Shown here one piece after another: positions 1-9,853 of a DNA stretch of 41,225 nt. A program made the position numbers and the translations under genes. Positions within the stretch are counted from its first letter, which is position 1, and every line of letters starts with the position of its first letter. The notes under the pieces were generated by a model. It saw nothing but the letters and a program-made list of their open reading frames with translations. It was not told where the DNA came from and did not search any database. Source of the DNA: Gnetum montanum (lineage: Eukaryota > Streptophyta > Gnetopsida > Gnetales > Gnetaceae); NCBI GenBank assembly GCA_015680685.1, contig MNCI01008018.1:4363-45587 (forward strand), read 5' to 3'.

Positions 1-286
1 TATAAGGACCGCGTAGACTAGGCAGTTGAACAAAATAGGAAATTTTCAAGAACTCACAGTACTTGGCAAAGTTGGCTGAATCTCTTTAAAGTAAGTCATT
101 TGTAGTTCACACACAACGAAATTGTTACATTTACACAACCACACGCTACAACAGCACACACACATACTCACATTAACTACTGAGTTTATTTGGAGGTATC
201 TGGGCCTTGGTGTTGCCAGAGACCAGCAGGCACCTAAATCCTATTTGAGGACACTCGTTGGCGGTCGTGTACCAAACGGTCGCCAA
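1..286. other. Unassigned segment ending in an imperfect hairpin
   Basis: This stretch has no recognisable retrotransposon protein, although the sequence right after it is a readable integrase tail. It is less AT-rich than its surroundings near 190-290. Its right edge has an imperfect inverted repeat: TTGGCG at 258-263 pairs with CGCCAA at 281-286, with partial pairing inside. A 79-codon open frame (122-361) runs from it into the integrase fragment, but its first part resembles nothing I know. It may be the end of another inserted element or of a deletion; the window edge hides the rest. Confidence 0.4.
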
Positions 287-1060
287 CAGTATGACACTTT
301 ATCAGGAGTAAAACATAAACATACAACACCATATCACCCTCAAGTAAATGTTCAATTATAAGTAACAAATAGGAAAATCATGTGAATTCTTACTAGGACT
401 ATTAGTTAGTATAGGTGAGACTGGAGCATGAAACTCAACAATGCCTTATGGGCCTATCACTCTACTTGGAAACTCCCTATGGGTTGATCTTCTTATGAGT
501 TAGTGTATGGTAAGCTATCAAAGCATCCAATACAAGTATAATTACTCACACCCAACAAAACTTTTGAACTTGACCTCAATATCATTCTAGCACAAAAAGA
601 ACATCTCATGAGTCTCAAAATCCTAGATGAAAAGAGATAGGTATCTCTTATGATGAAAAAAGTGCATAAATCATACACTAAATAATACCAATACCAAGAT
701 GCTAAGATATAAAAAGTGGATTTTCAACTAGCAAATAAGGCCCTTTACTAGAATCCCATATATGTACCTTAATGAATAAAACTCCAAAAACTGTGGGAAG
801 GGTCTTACAATATCCACTCCACTTTCCATTTAGGTGCCATGAAGATTTACCATCATGATTGTATAGATAATTTAATCTTAATCAAAATGTAACAAGTAAG
901 AATTTTAAGGATTTCCTAGTAGCTAAAACTTTTAAGGATCTCCTAGTAGCTAAAAAATTCAGCAACAACTTAGCCCATGGCCAAGCCTACACCATCTTTT
1001 GTATATATCCACCTTCCAGCTTAGTCATAGGGGAGATACCCATTTGGCCTAAAATCTTGT
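287..1060 (+). pseudogene. Integrase C-terminus and pol tail, fragment D
   Basis: This is a decayed 3' end of an Athila-like pol gene. Around 305-350 the frame reads HTTPYHPQ, the conserved stretch just before the integrase catalytic Glu. Later parts align by eye with the same region of the copies at 9130-9853 and 15360-16070: the 'YHS.WK...GYSPYELVY' region near 460-510, the 'LAQK' region near 590, and the 'KTLWEGSY.IH.TF' (GPY-like) stretch near 785-830. It ends with the family's usual 'GGDxH' stretch near 1030. Upstream integrase is missing and replaced by unrelated DNA. Stops and frameshifts are frequent, so this is a fossil. It lies just upstream of gag-pro of another copy, an order that needs a deletion or recombination. 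Confidence 0.8.
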
Positions 1061-1440
1061 AAGGGCATGATTTTTCAATTTTTTGTTGTAAAATTTATTT
1101 TCATTTTTTCCCAATTCTTCATACATTTTCTATTTCTTGTAATTCTTCATTTTTTTCTATAAATTTCCTTTCTTAGAGTCATTTTATTTTTTAAGTTTTT
1201 AATTTAACTTCAATTTTTTTGTTAGCTTTAATGAAATGAAATGTAGCTTTATTACATTTGAAGAGCCATAGGATTTACTAGAAAAATATTACATTTTAAT
1301 AAAAAATAATGATAAACTCTCCAAATTGATCAAGCACTAATGGGGATATAAAAAACAAATCGTATAGGTTTTTCGCTATAACATTATAATGCTATCTCAA
1401 ATGGGTAGTCATAGTACAAGAAAGAAATACATACTATCTC
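1061..1440 (+). other. AT-rich post-pol DNA of fragment D and junction with copy B
   Basis: No coding signal is visible. The first part is T-rich, like the post-pol spacer in the better-preserved copies (9860-9960 and 16080-16260), so it is probably the 3' untranslated region of fragment D. A short direct repeat containing CTATCTCAAATGGG occurs near 1391 and again near 1435. The change from this spacer to gag-pro sequence of copy B falls around 1330-1450, with no LTR between them. Confidence 0.45.
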
Positions 1441-2110
1441 AAATGGGATACCACATTCCATCGTCATCCTCCTCTTATTCTTGCACTTGTTCCTCCATCT
1501 TCAACATAGCTATTGCTTGCTCCATTCATGTAGGGTGAACTTCCAGCCTAACCACAGTAACATAATGCTACGAGGGTTGTCAATCTAAAATTGGTTCATC
1601 AACCAAATGGTTTGGAACCTCATGCTTATAAAAATCATTATTCCAATCCAAAAATCCTATTAAGCCCTCACAGGCTCAAGTGACTGGTCACCCTACTCCT
1701 ACCTCATCTTTTGCAAACCATTCCATTAGGAACGCTTCAAACCAAATGCCACCCATAATTCGTACTATGATGCTCACTCATGTCATATTGTATTAGAGCT
1801 GGCCTGGTAAGATTTCTAAGAAATTAGTTGATCCTGGGAGTCCTCTTATCTATTTATAGATTGCTAGGAATGAACAATGTAAAGCTCTTCTTGATTTAGG
1901 TTCCAGTGTTAACTTGATTTCTCATGAGATGTATATTGCTTGGAACCTGCCACCTCTCAAGAAGAGCAATATCTAATTAGAATTCGTAGATCAATCCATT
2001 ACTATTCTATTAGGACTAGTAGAAGACATTGTGATCACTATATGTGGATGGTCTTATATTGCCAATTTCCTAATCATCAAGGTTGAGAACTGTAAGGGGG
2101 ACTTCCCAAT
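1441..2110 (+). pseudogene. Gag end and first half of protease, old copy B
   Basis: From about 1690 the sequence reads as the linker before the aspartic protease, then the protease itself: 'LVDPGSPLIYL', 'NEQCKALLDLGSSVNLIS', 'AWNLPPLKKSNI'. The same segment appears in copies A (6110-6640) and C (24690-25276). The catalytic triplet is Asp-Leu-Gly at 1892-1900, where the other two copies have Asp-Ser-Gly, and there are in-frame stops, so it is inactive. The frame ends exactly at 2110 with 'GDFPI' and resumes at 12698, because copy A inserted there. The gag part (1441-1690) is barely readable and the rest of B's gag is missing. Confidence 0.85.
2106..2110 (+). repeat. Target site duplication CCAAT, left copy
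   Basis: CCAAT directly precedes the LTR start TGATGAG at 2111 and is repeated directly after the other LTR at 12693-12697. A 5-bp duplication is what Ty3/gypsy integrases produce. The two flanks join into one continuous protease frame of copy B. Confidence 0.95.
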
Positions 2111-2134
2111 TGATGAGACGCAATTTGCATGAGT

Positions 2135-2215
2135 CGCAATATCGCGTATGCGATATCGTTGCTGCAGCGATATTGCGTCGTCCCCTTCGATATCATGTAC
2201 TCAATATCACGGTCC
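2135..2215 (+). promoter_or_regulatory. GATATC/AATATC palindrome cluster in U3
   Basis: Several near-palindromic words (AATATCGCG, GCGATATCG, GCGATATTGCG, CGATATCATG, CAATATCACGG) lie within 80 bp just upstream of the TATA box. The same kind of cluster sits in the same place in the other three LTRs of this family (11768-11816, 19478-19552, 29079-29150) but with different number and order of units. The position suggests a transcriptional control region; that role is inferred. Confidence 0.5.
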
Positions 2216-2224
2216 ATCACCAAA

Positions 2225-2234
2225 TATATAAATA
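2225..2234 (+). promoter_or_regulatory. TATA box of element A 5' LTR
   Basis: TATATAAATAAGAGG follows the GATATC cluster and matches the plant TATA consensus. The same word is present in the other LTRs of the family, so this is the likely core promoter for the genomic RNA. Confidence 0.65.
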
Positions 2235-2499
2235 AGAGGCGACACTCTCCTTATTTCCCATCCTAGGCTACAAGTAGGGAAACTCTAGCAGGTTGATCAC
2301 TCTAGAGATAGATTATTTTCCATGTGCCCGCAGTAGGAGTCCCCAAGTGAATAGATCTTTATTCGAGTAGCTTTGTACCTGAACGCAAGTTGTGTATGGG
2401 AATAAATATGAGCTTTGTGGATAAACCTTGCAGTGCATGGAATAGGATTTATTACATGTTATTTCCTACCTATTATTTATTACCTACAGTAGTGTGGTA

Positions 2500-2667
2500 T
2501 GAGTACGACTTGATTACGAGCATTTACAGATGTGTATGGCTAGTCAAGGAATTGGCTACTCATCGTGATTAGATTCTCTCACCCTCAATTCCTAGAATAC
2601 GGAATGAGTACAACTTGATTATGAGCATTTACAGATGTGTACTGCTAGTCAAGGAATCAGTTGCTCA
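2500..2667 (+). repeat. 63-bp direct repeat inside the LTR
   Basis: The segment 2500-2562 (starting GAGTACGACTTGATTACGAG) is repeated with a few changes at 2605-2667, about 105 bp apart. The 3' LTR of element A has both copies too, so the duplication predates insertion. The LTRs of element C lack this region altogether, which accounts for much of their shorter length. Confidence 0.85.
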
Positions 2668-3091
2668 TTACGCTTAGGCTAGTTAAGTGCCTCAGTACAA
2701 CCACTTTGAGCACGTGCATTACGTGTGGTGATCCTAGTAACGATTAGCGTTTGGTAGCTGCGGTTGCATAGTTTAGGGTGTGTACGGTAAGTGGGAATGG
2801 ATGGTGACACTAGTTAATGTAGACTTAGGACATTAGTTAGAGTTAGTTAGTTTCTCAACCCTTCACCTCATAGCATAGGAGAAAAACATAAAAAGAATAT
2901 AAAAATCATGTACCTCGGACTTACTTAACCATACATTGTGACAACTACAAGTAAGTCTGGGAAGACAATGAATGATTAACCTTAAGTGTTCCATGAAGTG
3001 CATAGGCATTTAGTCTATGGAGTTTGATCGGATGATGTGTTCTATGCTCGTTTCGTATGGTTGAGTGTAGGAGTACCTCGCCACTCATCAT

Positions 3092-3109
3092 TGGCACCGT
3101 TGCTAGGGA
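3092..3109 (+). other. Primer binding site, tRNA-Asp type
   Basis: TGGCACCGTTGCTAGGGA begins one base after the LTR. It matches the complement of the 3' end of plant tRNA-Asp (TGGCGCCGTTGCCGGGGA form) except at three positions, each of which looks like decay of a CpG. This is the primer type usual for Athila/Tat elements. Confidence 0.85.
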
Positions 3110-3233
3110 ATAAGTGTTTGTGTACTAAGTAGGACATAAGAGGATATCACTCACATCGTTGGGAGCCTAAATGAACCTTAGGGGTTAATCAAATAGAAAA
3201 AATTAATAATGGTAATTAGCACACCAAGACATC

Positions 3234-5690
3234 ATGTCTTCTTCTTCTTCTTCTCATAAGAGCAACTCACCACCTAAGGACCATACAAAGGACAGTCGGC
3301 AATCAGAAATACATAGCCGAAATCAGCCAAGTCCTCAACAATATAGGGTGACATATACTCATCCTGATGAGTATGTACCTAATTTTACTTTTATCTTCCA
3401 TCAAGATGAACAGATGTGCTGGAGGGATTTGCATGATAACATAGTGTTACCGCTAGATCGTGCAATCTCTCACATGCTTTTCCATGGCTTAGCACAAATT
3501 AGCATGATAGATTTATACGCTGAATACGTTGCGGAAAACTTTGACATGAGGGATTATCATCCCATAGAAGCACAACGTATGAGGGATGCAAAGTAGGAGA
3601 GTTAACATACACAGTTGAAGGGCAAAGAGGTCCCGCACGTCCTTAGTGAAACTAGAGATGGTGAACCACTCATAACTGTTTCGCTATTAAGAGATGTTCC
3701 CCCTCTTAATGATGGTGAGGAGGTTGGGTATCAGAACTGACACTCAATGATACACAACCCTGGTTCTGATGCCTGTGAACACCAACTGTTCATAGAGGGA
3801 ACAACAACAAAAGATAAGGATGGGCACTTTGATCGTCACCACGATCGGGGCCGAAGCAGCCGAAGAGAAGGTAGGAAACATCGCCACGATGATGGTTCTC
3901 CTTCTTCTTCTCCTTCTTCTCATCACTCACCCTCTCCTTCCATATTAGGGAACAATCAAGAGCATAATGGAGAGGATAAAAGTAAGAAAAATGAGAAACC
4001 TTGATGGGAGAGTCGAGAGAGAGGACAAGGGCATGAATGAAGGGAAAGTAGGTAACAACGAAGACATCATAGATGTCATGAAAGAGATGATCATGAAGAA
4101 CCCCTACTCACAACCCAAAGTATGCTCAACATAATGGAGGCAGTGAGAATTCCATCAAGGGATTTAAAAGATAGTTGGATCAAACACTTAGACATGAACA
4201 ATATCCCATGATTTGAAGGGGGATACAATGCTGATCCGCAACATCATTTACAGGCATTCCATGATGCCTGTGCCTTATAGAACATTGAGAACGAGTGGCA
4301 GAAACTTAAGCTATTTCCTAGGATACTCACTAAGGAAGCAGAGAGCTGGTACTGGTCCTTAGAACTAGAAACCATCAGGAGGTGGAGTACGATGTTAGAA
4401 CTGTTCAACGATAAGTATCAGACGTACTCCAGAGTGTCCAATTTGCATAAGTAGATCCAAGGATGGAAGCAAGGTATTCATGAATCCTTGGATGCTGCCA
4501 TGGCATGCTACTACACATTGTTACATCATTGCCTAGGCCATGGATACGCTCAACGGGATCAACTCTGCCATATCGTAGATGGGCTAAGGTATGAGACTAG
4601 AAGAGCCCTTGGGACTTATGCCCAAGGGTGATTATCAAAACTTAGAGCCCATGAAGTTCATAGCTTGTTGGAGCAAGTAGCAAATGAAGAAGGTGAGCTA
4701 CAAAAAAGGGAAAGTATGGAGGAGTACAACCATGATCCCTCTCTTCGAAAGAAGGGAGTGAAATTTTGTGATGACAAGGATGAGTCACCAATCGAAGAGT
4801 TGGTGAACAGAAAAACCTTGCCGATTCAAAAAATCACAACAAAATTATCAGCTAAGGTAGATGACGTATGGAGTTCCTTAGAATTTAGGCTTGAAACTGT
4901 CTTGAAAATTATAGAAGAGTCTAAGGTAGAACAAAGTAGTGACAAAGGTAAAACAAAGTGGAGAGATGTAGGCCCTGCACATCGCAAGGGTAAGGGAAAA
5001 ATCACTAACTCCGATGTGGTTGAGAATTCAGATTCAGACGATGATGGTGGATGTGAGATCTGCCATTATGACCATCCTAAGGGATGTTCTCCAATCATCT
5101 CACATTTATAGAAGTCTGGGGTGTATGCACTTAATCTGAGACTTAATGAATGGAAAACACCCCAAAGATTACCTTATCCCCAAGGTAACCCAAGGTAGTT
5201 CCACCAACCCTTAACGTAGTATCCAAGAGGAACTCCACCACAACCCATCAGACAGCATCAGCAGTGGTAATACCCACAGTCATGGAGGATGCCAGTGCCA
5301 ACACAACAGTACCCTTATCGGCAACCTAAGCCTTATGGTTATTATGTGCAGTAGCCGATTTCCCCAGGTGACTCTATGGGTCACATAAGCCCTGCACGTT
5401 ACTACCGAGTTCAGGAGTATTTTAGGACTCCTTCTCCTTCAGGAAATGCTCCATACCCACATTATCCTCCAAATTCATCTGCATCTCTTGCTCCAGTAGT
5501 CCCACTGCCAACCGCTCCAACAAAGCCTAGAGTAATTCCCACTCAACTGCGACAACCCAACACTGCGAGGGCTCCCAATCTTCAATTCTCAGTTGGTTCT
5601 AACAATCATACAACAAAAAGACCTTTCCTTAGAACCAACAATCCAACCAAACTCTCACCTTCACAAGTGGTTGAGCATCAAGGTAAGATT
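3234..5690 (+). pseudogene. gag: gag of element A (nucleocapsid/capsid polyprotein, broken)
   Basis: The start is placed at the ATG followed by a run of serines (MSSSSSSHKSN); element C has the same start on the other strand (28193). The order is: an N-terminal region with 'YTHPDEYVPNF'; a His/Arg/Ser-rich stretch (3747-4004); a capsid-like Retrotrans_gag region (about 4205-4680) with 'WYWSLELETIRRWSTMLELFNDKY'-type residues; a basic region; a zinc knuckle at 5052-5087; and a Pro/Gln-rich tail. The knuckle is Cys-X2-Cys-X3-His-X3-Cys, tighter than the usual CX2CX4HX4C, and is the same in element C. Stops occur at 3594-3596, 4005-4007, 4453, 4629 and others, many at CAG or CGA codons of the sibling copy. 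Gag would have formed the virus-like particle in the cytoplasm. The frame runs into the inserted plastid segment instead of the protease. Confidence 0.9.
5052..5087 (+). other. Zinc-knuckle coding segment of gag A
   Basis: It reads CEICHYDHPKGC, giving Cys-X2-Cys-X3-His-X3-Cys. The copy in element C (25844-25879) has the same spacing. Such knuckles bind the RNA genome in retroelement nucleocapsids. Confidence 0.7.
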
Positions 5691-5940
5691 AGTAACAAGT
5701 CAAACCGTTCTAGATACAAATTTAGTAGAAATACAATTTAGAAAGTAGAAGATTATCCAAAAAACACCTATAGAGATTTGATTTTTTCAATTCAAGCTTA
5801 CTTGGATAATGGACATTTAATTAGAATTAAAATTACAAAAATGATATAATTCATCTGACTCTACTACTTTTAACAAAGGATTTGGTGGATTATCAACGAA
5901 GAAAAATAACCCTTATTTTTTTTTGGATTTATTCTTGTTT

Positions 5941-5973
5941 GAGCCGGATGATTCAAATTGGCATGTCCGGTTC
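5941..5973 (+). other. Group II intron domain V (petD intron)
   Basis: GAGCCGG at the left and CCGGTTC at the right pair across a short bulged stem, the typical layout of a plastid group II intron domain V. It is followed within 45 bp by petD exon 2, where the petD intron normally ends. It cannot act as an intron here because its other domains and exon 1 are missing. Confidence 0.8.
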
Positions 5974-5986
5974 TTTAGGGGGATAG

Positions 5987-6650
<664 letters not shown>

Positions 6651-6960
6651 TGCAAAGTTTAACATTGCCTGCATGCAATTGGTGTGCACAGGATATTGAC
6701 ATACAAAAGTGACTATATGCGGTAGCCACACAACAAGAAAACATCCAGTGGCTGATGGCTGACAAAGAGAAAAATTCAATGACATGCATGGAACTGACTG
6801 CGGGGATAATGAGTACTGACGTTGAAATCATGGATGCACTCGAGCAGGTCCGTAACCAACTTCCAGCCCTTAACTCTGAAAACATTAACTGGGGGAAGTT
6901 GGAGATTCCTTAGAAGTTTAAACAAGGGCCCCTAGATTTAAAATCATTGCCCACCGGTTT
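6651..6960 (+). pseudogene. Protease-RT linker of element A
   Basis: A weakly conserved spacer reads on from the protease toward the RT, with an 'ALEQVRNQLPALN'-like stretch near 6838-6875 and 'PEKFKQGPLDLKSLPTGLE' near 6905-6966. The same residues recur in copy B (13090-13180) and copy C (24360-24480), so it belongs to the polyprotein. I assign no separate activity to it. Confidence 0.55.
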
Positions 6961-7995
6961 GGAATAATTGACCCTCAAAAATGGAAAATCGGTAATTATC
7001 AATGCAAAGCTTGCCCCCAAGAAAAAAGAGAGTTTGCTGAAGGTGATAAATAAGTGGTCAACAGCCTTTGCCTGGTCATACCTTGAACTAACTAGGATAG
7101 ATCCTAGGATATGCCAGCATAGTATTTACATAGACTCCTCCATGAAGCCTCGCAAGAAACCATAGAGGTGATTGAACCTAAAGTTAAAACAAATGGTAAA
7201 AGAGGAGATCAAGCAACTTCTCAAGGCTAGGTTCATTTACCCCATTGCTGATAGCGAATGGGTTAGTCCTCTTGTAATCGTACCAAAAAAGGGAGGCAAA
7301 TGGAGGGTATGTATAGATTTTAGGCTATTAAATATGGCAACATTCAAAGATCACTTCCCACTGCCATTTTTTGACCAAGTCTTAGACACTATAGTAGGGC
7401 ATCGCTATTACAGTTTTCTAGATGGGTATAGTGGGTACAACCAAATACGAATCGCACCAAAAGACCAAGCCAAAACAACGTTCACCAGTCCTTGGGGAAC
7501 ATTTGCATACAAAAAAATGCCCTTTGGCTTGTGCAATGTCCCTACCACATTCCAACAATTAGTTCTAAGCATATTTCAACAACAAATTGGTAACGGAGTA
7601 GAAGTCTTTATGGACGACTTCTCCACTTACGGGACAAGCTTTGATCAAGCCCTCGATCGATTATAGCAAGTATTGAAGCGATGTGTTGAAACCAACCTAA
7701 AGTTCAACTGGTAGAAAAGCCATTTAATGGTTGAAGAGGGCATTGTCCTGGGACATACAATTTCACAATCAGGAATAGAGGTGGATCTAGAAAAAATTAA
7801 AGTCATCCAAGGAATTACCCGACAACATGCAATGGTCAAAGACATTTGATCATTCCTTGGACACACTAGCTACTACAGGAGATTTATCGAGAACTTCTCC
7901 AAAATTGCCAAGCCGTTGGTGGAATTAACGAAAAAATATGCACCATTCGAATGGACCAGGGAATGTGAATGAGCATTCCAAACTCTCATACAGAG
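6960..7995 (+). pseudogene. Reverse transcriptase of element A (broken)
   Basis: RNA- and DNA-dependent DNA polymerase of the element. The order is a pre-RT stretch 'LLKVINKWSTAFAWSY', then 'GFIYP'-type sequence (RFIYPIADSEWVSP), 'KKGGKWRVCIDFRLLN', 'DHFPLPF', motif A FLDGYSGYNQ with its Asp at 7421-7423, 'SPWGTFAYKKMPFGLCN', and motif C FMDD with its two Asp codons at 7613-7618, then 'LGHTIS' and the thumb region. All three catalytic Asp codons are kept. Stops at 7163-7168, 7664-7666 and further on break the frame. The longest uninterrupted stretch is 7172-7666. FMDD with 'DFSTYG' is typical of Athila-type RT (family knowledge). Confidence 0.93.
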
Positions 7996-8029
7996 GCTTG
8001 GGGAAACTCCCATTCTAGAAGCCCCGGAC

Positions 8030-8425
8030 TAGTCCAGGCCATTCCATATCATGACTGATGCATCTAATTATGCCTTAGGAGCCGTACTGACAGAATTAGA
8101 TGAACCGAAACTACCATATTACGTCCACTGTGCCAGTAAGAGTATCACCGGTGCACAACTCAACTACATGACTAAAGAAAAGGAATTAATGGCTATAGTG
8201 TTTGCACTGGACAAATTTAGGCACTATGTATTGGGCTACAAAGTATACATCCATACAGATCATAGTGCAATTAGGTTCCTTATGAACAAGCCAACGGTTA
8301 GCCCACATATCATATGTTGGTTGGTAATTCTTCAAGAGTTTGATTTAACGATAGTAGATCATAAAGGGACCAAGAATGTAGTCACAGATCACCTATCTCG
8401 ATTGCGTTGGGACAGCAAAGAGGAT
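8030..8425 (+). pseudogene. RNase H domain of element A (partly intact)
   Basis: This domain removes the RNA strand of the RNA/DNA hybrid. It reads 'RPFHIMTDASNYALGAVL' with the first catalytic Asp, 'YTK/MTKEKELMAIVFALDKFRHYV' with the catalytic Glu, 'VYIHTDHSAIRFLMNK' with the next Asp, and ends 'ENVV'-like KNVVTDHLSRL. The frame 8051-8551 has no stop, so this is the best-preserved domain of element A. It follows the RT directly and leads into the linker before integrase. Confidence 0.9.
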
Positions 8426-8559
8426 GAATATGCAGTATCTAACCATTTTCCTGATGAAATCCTCTTTATCGGTGTAGTAAATGATCAACCCACAAGAATA
8501 AATTGGTATAGTAGCATTCTTACTTATCTCAATTCCCAAAAACTACCATAGGGGTTGGA

Positions 8560-9300
8560 CTTTAGGAAGAAATAACAGTTTCTTCACAAGATCAAGTACT
8601 TCATGGAAATCAAGGGACAACTCTATAAAGTCTATCTTGATGGCTTGGTTCGATGGTGCGTACCCGATTAGGATCAATTAAAAGTTCTCCAGGATGCTCA
8701 TGAGGGCCCTTGTGGGGGTCATTATGCTAGGAGATGAATGGCTACCAAAGTCCTGCTTGCAGGATATTATTGGCCAACTCTATTTTGAGATGGCCATCAT
8801 TTTTCCCAATCCTGTGAACATTGCCAACGAGATGGTGGAATGACTGCTAGAATGGAGGGTCTGCAACTATGGATTCAACCTTTAGAATCCTTCGATATCT
8901 GGGGAATAGATTTTATGGGGCCTATCACACTGATGTCCAATGGAAAAGCATATATCATCATTGCTGTTGATTACTTAACCAAATGGGCTGAAGCAGCTGC
9001 AGTAACAGACTGCACATCATCTACGGCTGCACGATTTGTACAACAAAAAATCGTAAATAGGTTTGGTATGCCACGTGCACTCATCTCTGATAATGGAACA
9101 CATTTTATAGGTGCAACCTTTCACAAATTAATGCAATGCTTAGGGATTGAGCATAAATTGACCACACCTTATCACCCCCAAGCTAATGGCCAAGCTGAGG
9201 TTACTAATTGGGAGATTACCAGAATATTAACGAGAACGGTTAGCAAATTTAGGCGAGATTGGAGCACAAAACTGAATGATGCTCTCTAGGCGTACCACTC
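8560..9300 (+). pseudogene. Integrase of element A (broken, catalytic triad kept)
   Basis: This enzyme joins the cDNA to chromosomal DNA. An HHCC zinc-binding region reads 'DAHEGPCGGHYA' near 8694-8735 and 'SCEHCQRD' near 8811-8833. The core has GIDFMGP (Asp codon 8909-8911), ISDNGTHF (Asp 9089-9091) and NGQAEVT (Glu 9197-9199). The second Asp and the Glu are 36 codons apart, the exact D,D35E spacing. Stops at about 8549, 8672, 8736 and 8787 break the N-terminal part, while the core frame 8840-9289 is open. The other copies have lost triad residues: Asp to Asn in C, Asp to Glu in B. Confidence 0.93.
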
Positions 9301-9853
9301 TGCTTGGAAGCTTTCCATAGGCTATTCTCCCTACGAGTTAGTGTACAAAAAATTACCCAAACTTCCCATATAGAATGAGCTTCGTACACTATCCATGGCT
9401 TGCAACCTTCACCTAGACCTTGACCTAGCACAAAAAAAATGGCTGGCAACTCTAAATGTGCTAGACGAGAATAGATTGGTTGCACTATCATTAAATGAGT
9501 TGCACAAGGCACACAGTAAACAACATCATGACTTAAGGATCTGAAGGTTTAGATACCAACCAGGAGACAAGGTCCCTTACTTGAACCCCACACACGTACC
9601 TCAGCGTACAAAATTCCAAACACTGTGGGGAGGATCCTATATTATTCATACAACCTTCCCCTCCAGAGCCATGATGATATACAAGCCTGATAGCCCAGAT
9701 AAAATATTATTGGTTAATCTACAACAAACAAAACCTTTCCGTGAACCCACAACAACCAGCACAAGTTACACGTCCACTAGTGGGCAACCTCACTCATTAT
9801 TTTGGATCTCTCCCTTACAACTCAATCAAGGGGGAGATGGCCACCTATGCTAA
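9301..9853 (+). pseudogene. Integrase C-terminal region and end of pol, element A
   Basis: It continues the integrase with 'YHSAWKLSIGYSPYELVY', a helical 'LDLDLAQKKW' region, and 'YQPGDKV' followed by 'LWGGSYIIH', which fits the GPY/F module. There is no chromodomain. The pol frame ends at 9851-9853 after 'GGDGHLC'. Stops occur near 9289 and 9372. The same tail exists in copies B, C, D and H. Confidence 0.85.

Larger units (their letters stand above)
2111..3090 (+). repeat. 5' LTR of element A
   Basis: This 980-bp repeat begins TGATGAG and ends CTCATCA, perfect 7-bp inverted termini. It carries a cluster of GATATC-like palindromes near its start, a TATA box, an AATAAA at 2401-2406 that could serve polyadenylation, and a 63-bp internal direct repeat. 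It is followed after one base by the primer binding site. The matching 3' LTR is at 11744-12692. The open frame 2390-2572 inside it is only an accident of the LTR sequence. Confidence 0.95.

Noticed and set aside
2135-2215. GATATC cluster as phosphate-response (GNATATNC) or evening-element sites
   Set aside because: The flanking bases do not match either consensus: the position two bases before ATAT is C, not G, and AAAATATCT is absent.
2390-2572. 60-codon ORF, with a similar 73-codon ORF at 11953-12174
   Set aside because: Both are the same stretch of the two LTRs of element A; LTRs of this family do not encode protein there, and C's LTRs lack the region.
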